From Longitalea luteola (GTDB lineage Bacteria; Bacteroidota; Bacteroidia; Chitinophagales; Chitinophagaceae): 64,000 nucleotides of DNA. A program made the position numbers and the translations under genes. Positions within the stretch are counted from its first letter, which is position 1; every line of letters starts with the position of its first letter. The DNA lies in assembly GCF_017356035.1 (NCBI RefSeq), contig NZ_JAFIQX010000001.1, forward strand, positions 186,001-250,000, in the 5' to 3' direction. This document shows, in pieces, positions 18,419 through 27,917 of the stretch. The notes below the pieces were generated by a model. It made no database searches. It was given only the letters and a program-made list of their open reading frames with translations, and was not told where the DNA came from.

Positions 18419-19489
18419 ATGGCGGTAATCTCAAAAGGCAAGTTCAACAACCGGCAATGGCTATTGATCCTGATCCTGTTTGCCATGATGTCGGTTATTT
18501 CGTTCTATATTTTTCAACACGCTTTTGCGTACCGGTATGTACAGGTTGATGTGCTGGTGGCCGCTACCAGTCTCACCCTGTTCTTCTTTTTTATACTGCT
18601 GGTGACCATGCAGGGTTTTAAAGCGGTTGACATATGTGAAGATCAGCTGAAAGTGAAATGGCGTTTTACTTCCCGTTATATCAATAAATCTGCAATCACC
18701 GCTTTTGGCGTAACTACCCGTAAACAGATCAACTATATTATCATCAAAACATCCGGTGAAGATATGGTATTGCCCGAGCCGCTGATCAGTAACCATGAAG
18801 AACTGATAATACAACTCCAAAAATGGAAGATCAGGCGCAAATTTGATCTGCCCATCACCCGCCATTCGCGATTCGAGAACAGGGGAACCGGTGTAGTGCT
18901 GATGATCACCGGCGCCTTTTTGTTGGGGTTTACCATCAAATCGGTTATTTCGCCGGAGTTCTCGATCGATGGCAGCAAACTGATCACGTTGAGTGGCCAT
19001 CTTAGTATGCCACCCGAGATCAAAGCGCCTTCCGGCAGAAATGCATATGGGTATATTCAATTGTATTTGCTCGAATACCCCGGTATCAATTTTCATATAG
19101 ATGGAGTAGGGTATAATTCCATTCCGGTAAAACAACTGCAGGGCGCAGGCCGGGGAACACCGGTAGAGTTGTCGATTCTAAAGCATGAATACGGCGTTAA
19201 GATCCTGAAGACCGAAGTACCGGGTTATTTTGAAAAGCATTTCCAGTGGGCTACAATTTATACCTACAGTCTTACCCTGAACGGCGATCAGTTATTGACG
19301 GTAGATACCTATAATGAGAGCAAACATTCGCTGGATAACAGCAATAAAAAATGGGGTGTGCTCATTGCCATCGTAGCGATTTCCATGTTTGTTTATGGGT
19401 ATCTTTTGTACCGGCAAAGAAAGGATGTGCCCGTTACTACCAACGCCGGCGCCGAAACTGCCAAACAGATCGCTGACAAAGTAAAGTAG
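18419..19489 (+). CDS. Unknown membrane protein with four predicted transmembrane segments
   Basis: I do not recognise this 356-residue protein. Hydrophobic segments lie near residues 14-33, 44-66, 155-175 and 313-335. Between TM2 and TM3 is a soluble stretch (about 67-150) resembling a bacterial PH-like or photosystem-assembly-like beta domain (EDQLKVKWRFTSRYINKSAITAF), and between TM3 and TM4 about 135 residues should be extracytoplasmic. The C-terminal tail is short and charged. No motif gives a reaction. It stands alone between the T9SS genes and the FtsX-like permease. Confidence 0.6.
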   Translation: MAVISKGKFNNRQWLLILILFAMMSVISFYIFQHAFAYRYVQVDVLVAATSLTLFFFFILLVTMQGFKAVDICEDQLKVKWRFTSRYINKSAITAFGVTTRKQINYIIIKTSGEDMVLPEPLISNHEELIIQLQKWKIRRKFDLPITRHSRFENRGTGVVLMITGAFLLGFTIKSVISPEFSIDGSKLITLSGHLSMPPEIKAPSGRNAYGYIQLYLLEYPGINFHIDGVGYNSIPVKQLQGAGRGTPVELSILKHEYGVKILKTEVPGYFEKHFQWATIYTYSLTLNGDQLLTVDTYNESKHSLDNSNKKWGVLIAIVAISMFVYGYLLYRQRKDVPVTTNAGAETAKQIADKVK

Positions 19490-19653
19490 CCGTTAATACT
19501 GAACAGTCATTGTATCAAAACCGGACAACTGGAAATACCCCAAACGTATAACCGGTTGATTTGCACAGTCTCGTAAACCGGCATTTTATTAGAGCAACGT
19601 AGTTTATAAGCAGTAAAGCGATGAGTTATTGGATCACGGCTTAATTTACCTGT

Positions 19654-22065
19654 ATGCTCCTGAATTATATCAAGATCGCCTGGCGTCATATCTGGAAAAA
19701 CAAAACGTTTTCCTTCATTAATATTACCGGATTATCCATGGGCATTGCCTGCGCGCTGCTCGTTATGTTGCATATAAAAAATGAGATCAATTACGATAAA
19801 GGTTTTTCCGGGTCAGACCGGCTCTTCAGGGTCACCCTCGAGAATCTGGGTGCAAAAGAACGGCATTGGGCGCCCGTAGCGTACCCGGTTGGTGTCGAAA
19901 TGCAGCAGTTCTTTCCGCAAATAGAATCGGTCGCCCGCTTTTACCGCCCTTATCCATCCCAGGTGTTCAGCTACACATCAGCGAAGGGCCAGGTAAACAG
20001 GTTTGAAGAGAAAGGCGGTTTTTTTGCCGATGCCGCTGCTATCAGGCTGTTCGATATTCCTTTCAGGCGCGGAAATGCACGATCTGCATTGAGTAATCCT
20101 AATACTATTATACTTACTGAAGAACTGGCAAAAAAATATTTTGGTGAGGAAGACCCGTTGGGTAAGGTCATTCAGGATGATCTGAACAAAGTGCCGTTGA
20201 CCGTTACAGGCGTCATGAGCTCTTTTTCATTTCCTACGCATTTGAAATTCGATTACCTGCTTTCCATGCCTACCATTCAACGGTATATAGATCAGCAATC
20301 GCTGGACAACAGGGGCTGGTCAGCTTTTTATACCTATGTGCTGTTGAACAAAAAAACGTCTAAAGCGACGATTGAATCGAGGCTAGCCGATTTTATGGTG
20401 AACTTTTACGGCTCCTCGGGTGAAAAGCCGGAAGATATTCTGGCGGCGGCAAAAATGCATCTGCAACCGGTTACTGAAATACATCTGCATTCAAAACTGG
20501 AGAAAGAGATGTATCCTAACAGCGATATCAAATATGTATACATTTTCTCTGTTGTGGCGGTATTTATCCTGCTGGTTGCGGCAGTTAACTTTATTAATAT
20601 ATCTACAGCACTGGCATTTAACCGCATGAAGGAGATCGGCCTGCGAAAAGTGGCTGGTGCTACGAAGCTACAACTGATCAGGCAGTTCATCGGTGAGTCG
20701 TTTTTAATTACGTTATTGTCTGCAGCGGTGGCTGTGTTGTTCGTTAAAGCTGCATTCCCGTTATACAGGTATTTAACGGAACAACAGTTCCTGTTTGAAG
20801 AGCTGTTCACTGTAACTAATTTCAGTCTGTTGTTATTGCTGATCGTTGTGTGCGGACTTCTCGCAGGTTTTTATCCAGCGTGGTTTGTAGCGAATTTCAA
20901 CCCCATCGATTCCATGAAGGGAAAAAAGGATGTCCGGTTCTCCCTGAATTTTGTGCGCAAAGGACTGATCGTTTTCCAATTTGCCGTTTCGGTGTTTATG
21001 ATCTTCAGTACCATTATCATTTACAAACAAATGCGTTTCTTCCATAATAAGGATGTTGGTTTCGATAAAGAGCAGGTAGTAGCCATTACCATGTATGGCC
21101 CTATGTGGAAGCATTTTGGTACAATGATCAATGATATCAAAAAGCAACCGGCTATTACCCGGTATGCTGTTACTTCTGCTTTGCCGGGCGACCGGCTCAG
21201 TATGCAACCTTTTTACCTGGCCAATGCAAGCGAGGATAACAGACCTTCCTGCCGCATCCTGCGCGCCGATGAAAGGTTCCTGCCAACCTTGGATATTGGG
21301 CTGAAAGAAGGGCGCAATTTCTTCAACCAGTTTCCCGAAATAAAGAACAATGAATTTATTCTGAACGAAACGGCTGTGAGATCGTATGGCCTGTCGAATG
21401 CCGTAGGTACGAAATTCATTATGGATAACCGCGACACCGGCGAAATAGTAGGGGTGATCAAAGATTTCAATTTTGCATCCCTGCATTCTCCCATAGAGCC
21501 ATTGGTTATAAAATATGATCCATTTCAGGCCAATTACCTGCTGGTGAAAGTACAGGCAGGGCAAATGCCGGCAATCCTGCAATTCCTGCAGTCGGAGATC
21601 AAAATGTTAGCGCCCGAAAGTACATTCACCTATACATTCATCGATGAAAAAATGAAACGGCTTTATGCGGCCGAAGATCAATTGAGCCGCGTGTTCAAAG
21701 CCTTTGCTGTTTTCGTGATCGTTATTGCCTGCCTTGGTTTGTTTGGTCTTTCAGCATACAACACCCAATTAAGAACGCGTGAAGTAGGCATTCGCAAAGT
21801 GCTGGGCGCTTCTGTGTCGAACCTCACTGTATTGTTGTTAAAAGATTTTATGGTCTTAGTGCTGGCCGGTATAGTGCTTTCCTGGCCACTGGCCTGGTGG
21901 GCCATGAACCGCTGGCTCGATAGTTTTGCCTATCGCGTTCCGGTTGACGGCTGGGTATTTACACTGTCAGGCGTGTTATCCTTACTGGGGGCATTGGCTA
22001 CTGTCAGCTACCAGGCTATTAAAGCAGCGCTGTTGAATCCGGCGCTTAGTTTAAAGTCAGAATGA
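19654..22065 (+). CDS. FtsX/MacB-type ABC transporter permease
   Basis: The 803-residue protein has the duplicated layout common in Bacteroidota: N-terminal TM helix (about 20-40), periplasmic MacB core domain, FtsX three-helix bundle (about 290-410, with MKEIGLRKVAGATKLQLIRQF), a second TM/periplasmic domain, and a final FtsX bundle (about 680-800, with LRTREVGIRKVLGASVSNLTVLL). Such proteins transmit ATP-driven movement across the inner membrane rather than forming a pore, and often export peptides or lipids or signal envelope stress. No ATPase gene is adjacent, so its partner must lie elsewhere. Confidence 0.87.
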   Translation: MLLNYIKIAWRHIWKNKTFSFINITGLSMGIACALLVMLHIKNEINYDKGFSGSDRLFRVTLENLGAKERHWAPVAYPVGVEMQQFFPQIESVARFYRPYPSQVFSYTSAKGQVNRFEEKGGFFADAAAIRLFDIPFRRGNARSALSNPNTIILTEELAKKYFGEEDPLGKVIQDDLNKVPLTVTGVMSSFSFPTHLKFDYLLSMPTIQRYIDQQSLDNRGWSAFYTYVLLNKKTSKATIESRLADFMVNFYGSSGEKPEDILAAAKMHLQPVTEIHLHSKLEKEMYPNSDIKYVYIFSVVAVFILLVAAVNFINISTALAFNRMKEIGLRKVAGATKLQLIRQFIGESFLITLLSAAVAVLFVKAAFPLYRYLTEQQFLFEELFTVTNFSLLLLLIVVCGLLAGFYPAWFVANFNPIDSMKGKKDVRFSLNFVRKGLIVFQFAVSVFMIFSTIIIYKQMRFFHNKDVGFDKEQVVAITMYGPMWKHFGTMINDIKKQPAITRYAVTSALPGDRLSMQPFYLANASEDNRPSCRILRADERFLPTLDIGLKEGRNFFNQFPEIKNNEFILNETAVRSYGLSNAVGTKFIMDNRDTGEIVGVIKDFNFASLHSPIEPLVIKYDPFQANYLLVKVQAGQMPAILQFLQSEIKMLAPESTFTYTFIDEKMKRLYAAEDQLSRVFKAFAVFVIVIACLGLFGLSAYNTQLRTREVGIRKVLGASVSNLTVLLLKDFMVLVLAGIVLSWPLAWWAMNRWLDSFAYRVPVDGWVFTLSGVLSLLGALATVSYQAIKAALLNPALSLKSE

Positions 22066-22088
22066 TGAAAGAGGCGCGGTATTTTTAA

Positions 22089-22778
22089 TTAACTATTGTT
22101 GTTGAACCATACATCTATCAACCCGTCGATCTTTTCATTGCGGTCGGCCCTTGGCATTAAATGCGCGGGCAGGGGAATGTCGCGGCTGAGCTCATCCGGT
22201 TGTGGATCGCGCCGGCTGGTTTCAATAGGAATGATACCCGACCAGATTGGCAGCGCTTTGTCTTCTTCTTCATCATTCGGCATCCCCGTACGTATTTTGG
22301 CGGAAGCCTCATCAATGTCAAACGCCAAAACCGTTGTTTTACGCACTTCATTTTCTTTCATCGGCCGCAGGTAATTCCAGCTGTCGGGTACAATTTTATT
22401 GGTCAGCCATTCGAGGGCGCTCCATTTTAAACCTGGTTCCTCAATTTTCTCGCCTTTTGCAAACAATATCACCGACCGGTAATTCACTGAATGGGAGAAT
22501 GCCGATTTGGCCACCACCAGGGCATCGAGCAGGGTCACTGAAATACAAACCGGAATGCCTTTTTCCAGTTCCCAGATGAAATGACTGCCTACTGAACCAT
22601 GGATATACAATTTATTTTCATGGCGTACAAAAGCGGTTGGAATGGAAAATGGTTTGTTCTCGAACACGTAACTGATCGTACAGAAAAGCGCCTCATCCAA
22701 AATAGAATAGATCGTTTCCTTGTCATAATGCGCTTTTTTGGCTGACCGGCTGGGAATAAGATGTGATTGTGGTGCCAT
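22089..22778 (-). CDS. Pyridoxamine 5'-phosphate oxidase-like (NimA/Pyridox_ox_2) flavin-binding protein
   Basis: This 229-residue protein has the split-barrel flavin-binding fold of the pyridoxamine 5'-phosphate oxidase-related family: ILDEALFCTISYVFENKPFSIP (about 26-48), LYIHGSVGSHF (about 58-68) and CISVTLLDALVVAKSAFSHSVNYRSVIL (about 80-108). Members bind FMN, and some act as nitroreductase-like resistance proteins. The gene is divergent from a MocR/PdxR-type regulator with 86 bases between, a pairing seen often, so the neighbour probably controls it. The true substrate is not shown. Confidence 0.8.
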   Translation of the reverse strand: MAPQSHLIPSRSAKKAHYDKETIYSILDEALFCTISYVFENKPFSIPTAFVRHENKLYIHGSVGSHFIWELEKGIPVCISVTLLDALVVAKSAFSHSVNYRSVILFAKGEKIEEPGLKWSALEWLTNKIVPDSWNYLRPMKENEVRKTTVLAFDIDEASAKIRTGMPNDEEEDKALPIWSGIIPIETSRRDPQPDELSRDIPLPAHLMPRADRNEKIDGLIDVWFNNNS

Positions 22779-22864
22779 GCTTGGTTGAATTTTTTACAAA
22801 ATTGTATCTTTATTGGATCGGTGTAATCATCCGGTTTGTATAAAGTCAGTAGTCCACTTTTACC

Positions 22865-24340
22865 ATGCAGGCACTTTCAACCCTTATTTCAGTCGATAAA
22901 GACAGCGTGCAACCTGTATATCTGCAGATTGCGAATCAATTGATGTTGTTTATTAAGGAAGGTAATCTTCAGGCAGGGCACCGCCTGCCCAGCACCCGGC
23001 AGATGGCCGACTGGTTGCAGGTGCATCGCAAAACAGTGATCCAGGCATATGATGAGTTACTGGCCCAGGGCTGGCTTGAAAGCCGAACGGGCAGCGGCAC
23101 CTATGTGGCGAAACATTTACCGGAAATACATCCACGCAGTTTACTGAATGGATCGGCCAGATCATTTAACCCGGCGCATACCGCAGGTTTTGAATTTGAA
23201 GCTGCTCCGCACCTGGATAAGCCTACCATGTTATCGAAGCACAAATATCACCTGGATGATGGATTTCCCGACTCGCGGCTGGCGCCCCTGGAAGAGCTGG
23301 CCAGGGCATACAGAAGCCAGCTTCTTACCGGAAATCCATATGTTCGATTAGGCTATGGGGATACGCTCGGGTCATTATGGCTCCGGCAGGTGCTTGCTTC
23401 CTATTTGAGTGATACGAGAGGATTAAAGGTGACACCAGAAAACATATTGATAACCCGGGGCACCGTCATGGGATTGTATCTTTCCTGTACAGCATTTTTG
23501 CAACCAGGTGATATTGCGGTGGTAGGCGAGTTGAACTACAACGGCGCCAATATGAATTTTTTACAGGCAGGCAGCCAGCTGTTGAAGATACCGGTTGATG
23601 AACATGGAATTGTAGTTGAAGCACTGGCAGCCATTTGCCGGAAACAACGGGTACGTATTGTATATGTTACATCCCATCATTTTTATCCTACCACTACTGC
23701 CTTGCGGGCTGACCGCCGCATAGAGCTATTGCGATTGGCGGAGCAATACGGCTTTATCATTTTTGAAGACGATTATGATTATGACTTTCATTACCTCAGT
23801 AAACCGCTGTTGCCGCTGGCCAGCGCCGATAAAGCGGGGATGGTGTTGTATTGCGGTTCTTTTACCAAATCCATTTCGCCGGCTTTTCGGGTAGGCTACC
23901 TGGTGGCTTCAGAGAACGTGATCCGCCACCTGGGGCAATTGCGCCGCATCATCGACCGCCAGGGCGACAATATGTTGGAAAACGCCATTGCGGAACTCTT
24001 GCAGCATGGTATCATTCAACGCTATTTGCGTAAAGCCATGCGCACCTACCGGCAACGGCGCGATTTCTTTTGCGATCTAATGTCAAACCAGTTGAGCGAC
24101 TATGTGCAATTCCAGGTGCCCGTAGGCGGAATGGCTGTATGGACCCATTTTGACCCGGCTATTAATTTAACTACGCTGGCTCAAAAGGCCCTTCAGCATG
24201 AGCTGTTCTTTTCTCCTGGTTTCAGGAATGAGGAAGTATCTCCCATCCTTAACGCTACCAGGCTTGGATTTGCATCTTCCACGCCTGAAGAACTGGAGGT
24301 TTGTATTTCGATCATGCGTAAGTTGTTAAAGGGAACGTGA
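22865..24340 (+). CDS. MocR/PdxR-family GntR-aminotransferase fusion regulator
   Basis: The 491-residue protein joins an N-terminal GntR winged helix (about 12-85; LPSTRQMADWLQVHRKTVIQAYDELLAQGWLESRTGSGTYV as separate helix and wing parts) to a class I aminotransferase domain (about 130-490) with the PLP lysine K335 in SFTKSISPAFR and the aspartate of FEDDYDYDF. Such regulators sense pyridoxal phosphate or amino compounds. The divergent flavin-binding gene of the pyridoxamine oxidase superfamily is the most likely target. Confidence 0.88.
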   Translation: MQALSTLISVDKDSVQPVYLQIANQLMLFIKEGNLQAGHRLPSTRQMADWLQVHRKTVIQAYDELLAQGWLESRTGSGTYVAKHLPEIHPRSLLNGSARSFNPAHTAGFEFEAAPHLDKPTMLSKHKYHLDDGFPDSRLAPLEELARAYRSQLLTGNPYVRLGYGDTLGSLWLRQVLASYLSDTRGLKVTPENILITRGTVMGLYLSCTAFLQPGDIAVVGELNYNGANMNFLQAGSQLLKIPVDEHGIVVEALAAICRKQRVRIVYVTSHHFYPTTTALRADRRIELLRLAEQYGFIIFEDDYDYDFHYLSKPLLPLASADKAGMVLYCGSFTKSISPAFRVGYLVASENVIRHLGQLRRIIDRQGDNMLENAIAELLQHGIIQRYLRKAMRTYRQRRDFFCDLMSNQLSDYVQFQVPVGGMAVWTHFDPAINLTTLAQKALQHELFFSPGFRNEEVSPILNATRLGFASSTPEELEVCISIMRKLLKGT

Positions 24341-24863
24341 ATGGTCAACGGGCAATGCCCGACAGTATGATGATCCTTCATTTGCCACAGCCGAATAAAT
24401 GACTGCCGTCAGCAGCTCTGCCATGAATTATTTCGTTGCGAAGGGTTAATATTGGCCCGTGAGGATAAGAAAGCGTTTGTAAATCTCATTGACTTTAGAC
24501 AAACGAATTATAGGGCCACTAAATAAAAATATTTAGCAATCGAAAAAACTGTCAGTTTTTTACACTTACGCCCACCCGTATTTGCTAGTCTCATCATTAT
24601 TAAAATTATTTTTGTCATGGACCTTTAAGATTACTGCATAAATACCCAATCACCTTAGGTATTTGGCAGTTCTGGTTCTTCGCACCCTTCGAAAGCTATA
24701 GCTTACCAGGTTTTCTGCAGGTAACAGCATACATGCAGGAACCGGTCTTTAATCCCTCCTGTAGGTTAATTCTTTAAAGTGATGGATTCCATTTACAGGC
24801 CATTGAAATGCTCAAATGGTGCCAGGTGTATTGATGAATAAAATATATTATTGAATAATTGCT
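24341..24863. other. 523-base spacer without a gene
   Basis: I see no coding frame or RNA gene. There is a small dyad CGGGCA-A-TGCCCG at 24349-24361, and a 9-bp perfect dyad AAAAAACTG/CAGTTTTTT at 24543-24561 that could act as a terminator in either direction. The spacer is AT-rich before the response regulator; no full promoter consensus was found. Confidence 0.5.
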
Positions 24864-25247
24864 ATGGAAAACGAACAGCCCGTTTCAATTGCGGTAGTGG
24901 ATGATCATGCGATGTTGCGACAGGCTATTACTTTACGGTTAAATTTGCTCGGATTTAATGTGGTGCTTACGGCAGAAAATGGAAAAGAGTTCCTCGATAA
25001 ATTATCCCAGTTGCAGGCTCCGCCCGCTATTTGCCTGCTTGATATAAATATGCCTGTAATGGACGGGTTTGAAGTGGCCACGGCCTTGAAAAAAGACTGG
25101 CCCGGCATTAAGATACTGTTCTTTTCTATGCATAACAGCACATCCTACATCAATAAGGCGTTGCAGCTCGGAGCCGATGGGTTTCTGTCGAAAGATGCTT
25201 CCTTCGAAGAGTTGAGCCAGGCTTTAAAAGGTCTGATGAACAAATAA
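24864..25247 (+). CDS. Single-domain response regulator receiver protein
   Basis: The 127 residues make one complete receiver domain and nothing else. The acidic pocket (D13, D14 in VVDDH), phosphoacceptor D60 (LLDINMPVMDG), switch residue S88 (FFSMH) and K110 (FLSKDAS) are all present. Sequence resembles the receiver part of NarL/LuxR-type regulators, but the DNA-binding domain is absent and the frame stops cleanly after the last helix. It may relay phosphate or titrate a kinase. No cognate histidine kinase is next to it. Confidence 0.88.
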   Translation: MENEQPVSIAVVDDHAMLRQAITLRLNLLGFNVVLTAENGKEFLDKLSQLQAPPAICLLDINMPVMDGFEVATALKKDWPGIKILFFSMHNSTSYINKALQLGADGFLSKDASFEELSQALKGLMNK

Positions 25248-25253
25248 AGGACT

Positions 25254-26006
25254 CTATCTTTTCAGAAAGATAAAAATGGCGCCAATGAGTGTTAACACGA
25301 TCACGACCTGGCGATACTGATCGTCTTTGATCCTGGCCACCAGTTTTATGCCGCACCAGAAGCCAAGGATCAGAAAGGGCACCAGCGCCAGATCGGTCAG
25401 CAGTGAGGTGAAGGTGATATTATGCCAGTAAAAGACCTGGAAAGGTAGTTTGAACAAATTAATGATCAGGAAGATCCAGGCGCCGGTTCCAATAAAATCA
25501 TTTTTGGGCAAACGCATGGCAAGAAAGTAGATATTCGAGAAAGCACCTGCCAGGTTGCCCAGCATGGTAGTAAATCCCGATACCAGTCCCATACCAGATA
25601 CAAACAATTTGTTCCTGGGTATTACCAGGCTTTTGCGAAATTCGATCACCAGCATGATCACCACCGTAAGTACAATGATGGTGGCCATTACTTTTCTGAA
25701 TAAAGCTTCGTTCAGGTCCCTGCCTACAAAAACGCCCACTAAAATGCCAACGATCATCCAGGGCATCAGCTTGATTACATGCGACCACTGCGCATGCCGG
25801 TGGTAATATTTTACCGCCATAATATCTGCTACACATAATAAGGGCAATACAATGCCTGTAGAGGCTTTTCCGCCAAATACGATGGTCATTATAGTAACAT
25901 TCAGCATATCAATGCCCTTGAGACCAGCTTTGGATAGTCCGATAATAAAAGCTGACAACGCTATCAGTAACAGGCTGGAGGTAGAGTACGCAGCAAACAA
26001 ACCCAT
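25254..26006 (-). CDS. TauE/SafE-family (sulfite exporter-like) membrane permease
   Basis: This 250-residue protein has about seven to eight hydrophobic helices in two similar halves, with the family-typical start (AFIIGLSKAGLKGIDMLNVTIMTIVFGGKASTG, taken as a region) and LVSGFTTMLGNLAGAFSNIYFLAMRLPKNDF in the second half. Family members move sulfite, sulfoacetate or other small anions. It converges on the response regulator, with stop codons 6 bases apart; a TATCTTT/AAAGATA hairpin at 25256-25273 lies in its 3' end. Substrate unknown. Confidence 0.82.
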   Translation of the reverse strand: MGLFAAYSTSSLLLIALSAFIIGLSKAGLKGIDMLNVTIMTIVFGGKASTGIVLPLLCVADIMAVKYYHRHAQWSHVIKLMPWMIVGILVGVFVGRDLNEALFRKVMATIIVLTVVIMLVIEFRKSLVIPRNKLFVSGMGLVSGFTTMLGNLAGAFSNIYFLAMRLPKNDFIGTGAWIFLIINLFKLPFQVFYWHNITFTSLLTDLALVPFLILGFWCGIKLVARIKDDQYRQVVIVLTLIGAIFIFLKR

Positions 26007-26348
26007 GTGCGATCAGTATAATTGTAAAAAAGCCAAATATAACATTCGCTCCCCTTTTTATAAACATTCAACTACCCTCATTCTGGTTCATGGTGGGTAA
26101 ATTCATAAGACGCTTAACGCTTAACGCAAAACGCAAAACGCAAAAGCAGAACGCTTAACGCAGAACGCAGAACGCTTAACGCGGAACGCACAACCAAACG
26201 CAAAAATGGTGAACGCTTGCCGGTCCGTAGCGTCAGCGAAGGCGGAAGGAACCCTGCAGGTAGGGGTTTTAGCATTCAGCATTCAGCTTTGAGCTTTTAG
26301 CCTTCAGCATTAAGCATTGAGCTTTTTTTAACCTTAAATTTTATCACC
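26007..26348. repeat. Repeat-filled spacer: AACGC tract and CATTCAG/GAGCTTTT tract
   Basis: Bases 26106-26215 contain more than ten AACGC pentamers in the same style as the tract at 2906. Bases 26268-26328 repeat 'agcattcagcattcagc' and 'gagcttttagc'-like units up to the start of the GH12 gene. Between them is a GC-rich stretch. No gene is visible. Confidence 0.8.
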
Positions 26349-27113
26349 ATGAATCGAAAATTAACGATTGCTTTGGCCTGTACTGCCATTTTCCTCGCCA
26401 ATTGTAAAAAGAACACCAGCACACCCGAACAGGAAGTGGAAGCTGCGTGGTCGTCCAGCGCCCAATGGGGCACCTGGTCAAACGGCGGCTACACCCTGTA
26501 TAATAATATCTGGGGTAGTGGCGCCGGCTCTCAAACCATTTGGGCCAACAGCTATAGCAACTGGGGTATATGGGCGAACCATCCCAACACCGGGGGCGTA
26601 AAATCATATCCCAACAGTACCCGGAATGTTAACCGGGCGCTTGGTTCGCTGAATGCATTAACCAGCAGCATTAGTATTGCCACACCATCAGGGGGCGCGT
26701 GGACGGCCTGTTATGATGTGTGGGATAATAATCACCAGCATGAAATTATGCTGTGGATGAATTATACCAGCAATAGCAATGGGTCTGGAAACATTAAACC
26801 CATTTCCTACAACTGGAATGCATCGGGCAACCCGGTGCCGGTGTATACCAATTTATCGGTGGGCGGCACTACCTGGAATGTATTCCGTGGGCATAATGGC
26901 GGTAATAACGTGTATTCGTTCCTGCGCACGTCCAAAACCAATAACACGTCTGTGGATATCAGAGCCATTGCCAACTGGATCAGGAACCAGGGCTGGTTCG
27001 GCAATATTACCATTGGCGATGTACAGTTCGGTTATGAGATCACTTCGAGCTTTGGTAATAATGGCTCCGGCCTTCAATGGACAACCAACAGTTATTCTGT
27101 CAGTTTTAATTAA
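26349..27113 (+). CDS. Glycoside hydrolase family 12 lipoprotein (endoglucanase/xyloglucanase-like)
   Basis: The 254-residue protein begins with a lipoprotein signal (lipobox LANC, cysteine 19), then a GH12 jelly roll. Expected catalytic residues are visible: nucleophile E132 in HEIMLWMNY and acid/base E230 in FGYEITSS near the C-terminus, each in the context used by the family. GH12 enzymes cut beta-1,4-glucans or xyloglucan with retention. It would be anchored in the outer or inner membrane. A CAP-domain lipoprotein follows 19 bases later and is probably co-transcribed. Confidence 0.82.
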   Translation: MNRKLTIALACTAIFLANCKKNTSTPEQEVEAAWSSSAQWGTWSNGGYTLYNNIWGSGAGSQTIWANSYSNWGIWANHPNTGGVKSYPNSTRNVNRALGSLNALTSSISIATPSGGAWTACYDVWDNNHQHEIMLWMNYTSNSNGSGNIKPISYNWNASGNPVPVYTNLSVGGTTWNVFRGHNGGNNVYSFLRTSKTNNTSVDIRAIANWIRNQGWFGNITIGDVQFGYEITSSFGNNGSGLQWTTNSYSVSFN

Positions 27114-27132
27114 TTACAATCCGGCTGGTTCT

Positions 27133-27621
27133 ATGAATTCGGTTATAACAAAATGTACCTGGTGCTGGTTTATCCTGGCAATTATTGCATGGCCGGCCTG
27201 CCGCAAAGAGAGGCCTGTAACGATGATGGTGCAGCAGGAAATGCTTGCGGCGGTGAATATGTTGAGAAGCACGGGATGTAATTGTGCTGATACCTGGATG
27301 CCGCCGGTGAAACCATTAAGCTGGAACGATACCCTGGCTGCTGCTGCGCTGGCGCATGCCCTGGACATGGAAGCGAACAACTACTTCAGCCATATTTCCC
27401 CCAATGGCAGTTCACCCATACAGCGGGCTGTTGTAGTTGGATATGCCGGAAATCATGTAACGGAAAATATCGCCAAAGGTTTTAGCTCGCAGCAAAGTGT
27501 GATGGAAGCCTGGCTGAGAAGCGACAGCCATTGCAGGGCTGTGATGGATGCAGCACATACCGAAATGGGTGCCGCCCAGGTTAATACCTATTGGGTGCAG
27601 GAGTTTGGCAGCTATTATTAA
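27133..27621 (+). CDS. CAP/SCP-domain lipoprotein
   Basis: I place the start at the ATG at 27133, which gives 162 residues with a lipoprotein signal (WFILAIIAWPAC); longer frames run back through the GH12 gene and lack a signal. The rest is a CAP (SCP/PR-1/YkwD) domain: LSWNDTLAAAALAHALDMEANNYFSH, a TENIAKGF motif and CRAVMDAAHTEMGAAQ, with histidine and glutamate positions of the shallow CAP cleft. Function in bacteria is poorly known (possible metal or lipid binding, peptidase-like). It follows the GH12 gene directly. Confidence 0.82.
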   Translation: MNSVITKCTWCWFILAIIAWPACRKERPVTMMVQQEMLAAVNMLRSTGCNCADTWMPPVKPLSWNDTLAAAALAHALDMEANNYFSHISPNGSSPIQRAVVVGYAGNHVTENIAKGFSSQQSVMEAWLRSDSHCRAVMDAAHTEMGAAQVNTYWVQEFGSYY

Positions 27622-27693
27622 TCCAGTGACGGTTCTCAGGACGCTCACTGAAGCCGGTGCAGCCCGGACGCTATTATGATTTACCACTTCACA

Positions 27694-27735
27694 AAAAAGG
27701 TGAGTTCCTCCGTCATGAGAAACTCACCCTTTTCT
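27694..27735 (+). terminator. Hairpin terminator after the CAP-domain gene
   Basis: GGTGAGTT (27699-27706) pairs with AACTCACC (27721-27728); an A-run precedes and a T-rich run follows, so the stem could stop transcription from both strands. It lies about 75 bases past the CAP-domain stop codon. Confidence 0.75.
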
Positions 27736-27739
27736 TTTG

Positions 27740-27917
27740 CTTTTCGCGTTCTGCGCTTTGCGTTCAGCGTTCAGCGTTCACCGTTCCGCGTTCCGCACCT
27801 GCCTTGCTGCGCCTTCGCGAAGCTTCGGCGAAGCAAGGCAGGCAGGCAGGTTTTGTTTGTATTTTGCGTTCGGCGCCTGCCTGCCGGCAGGCAGGTTAAG
27901 CGTTTAGCGTTCCGCGT
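27740..27917. repeat. GCGTT (AACGC complement) tract with two CCTGCC palindromes
   Basis: GCGTT units run from 27740 to about 27797. CCTGCCTTGCT (27798) pairs with AGCAAGGCAGG (27832-27842) across a 23-base loop that contains a further small dyad, and CCTGCCTGCCGGCAGGCAGG (27876-27895) is a perfect 20-base palindrome, followed again by AGCGTT units. The tract lies between convergent genes. Confidence 0.85.
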
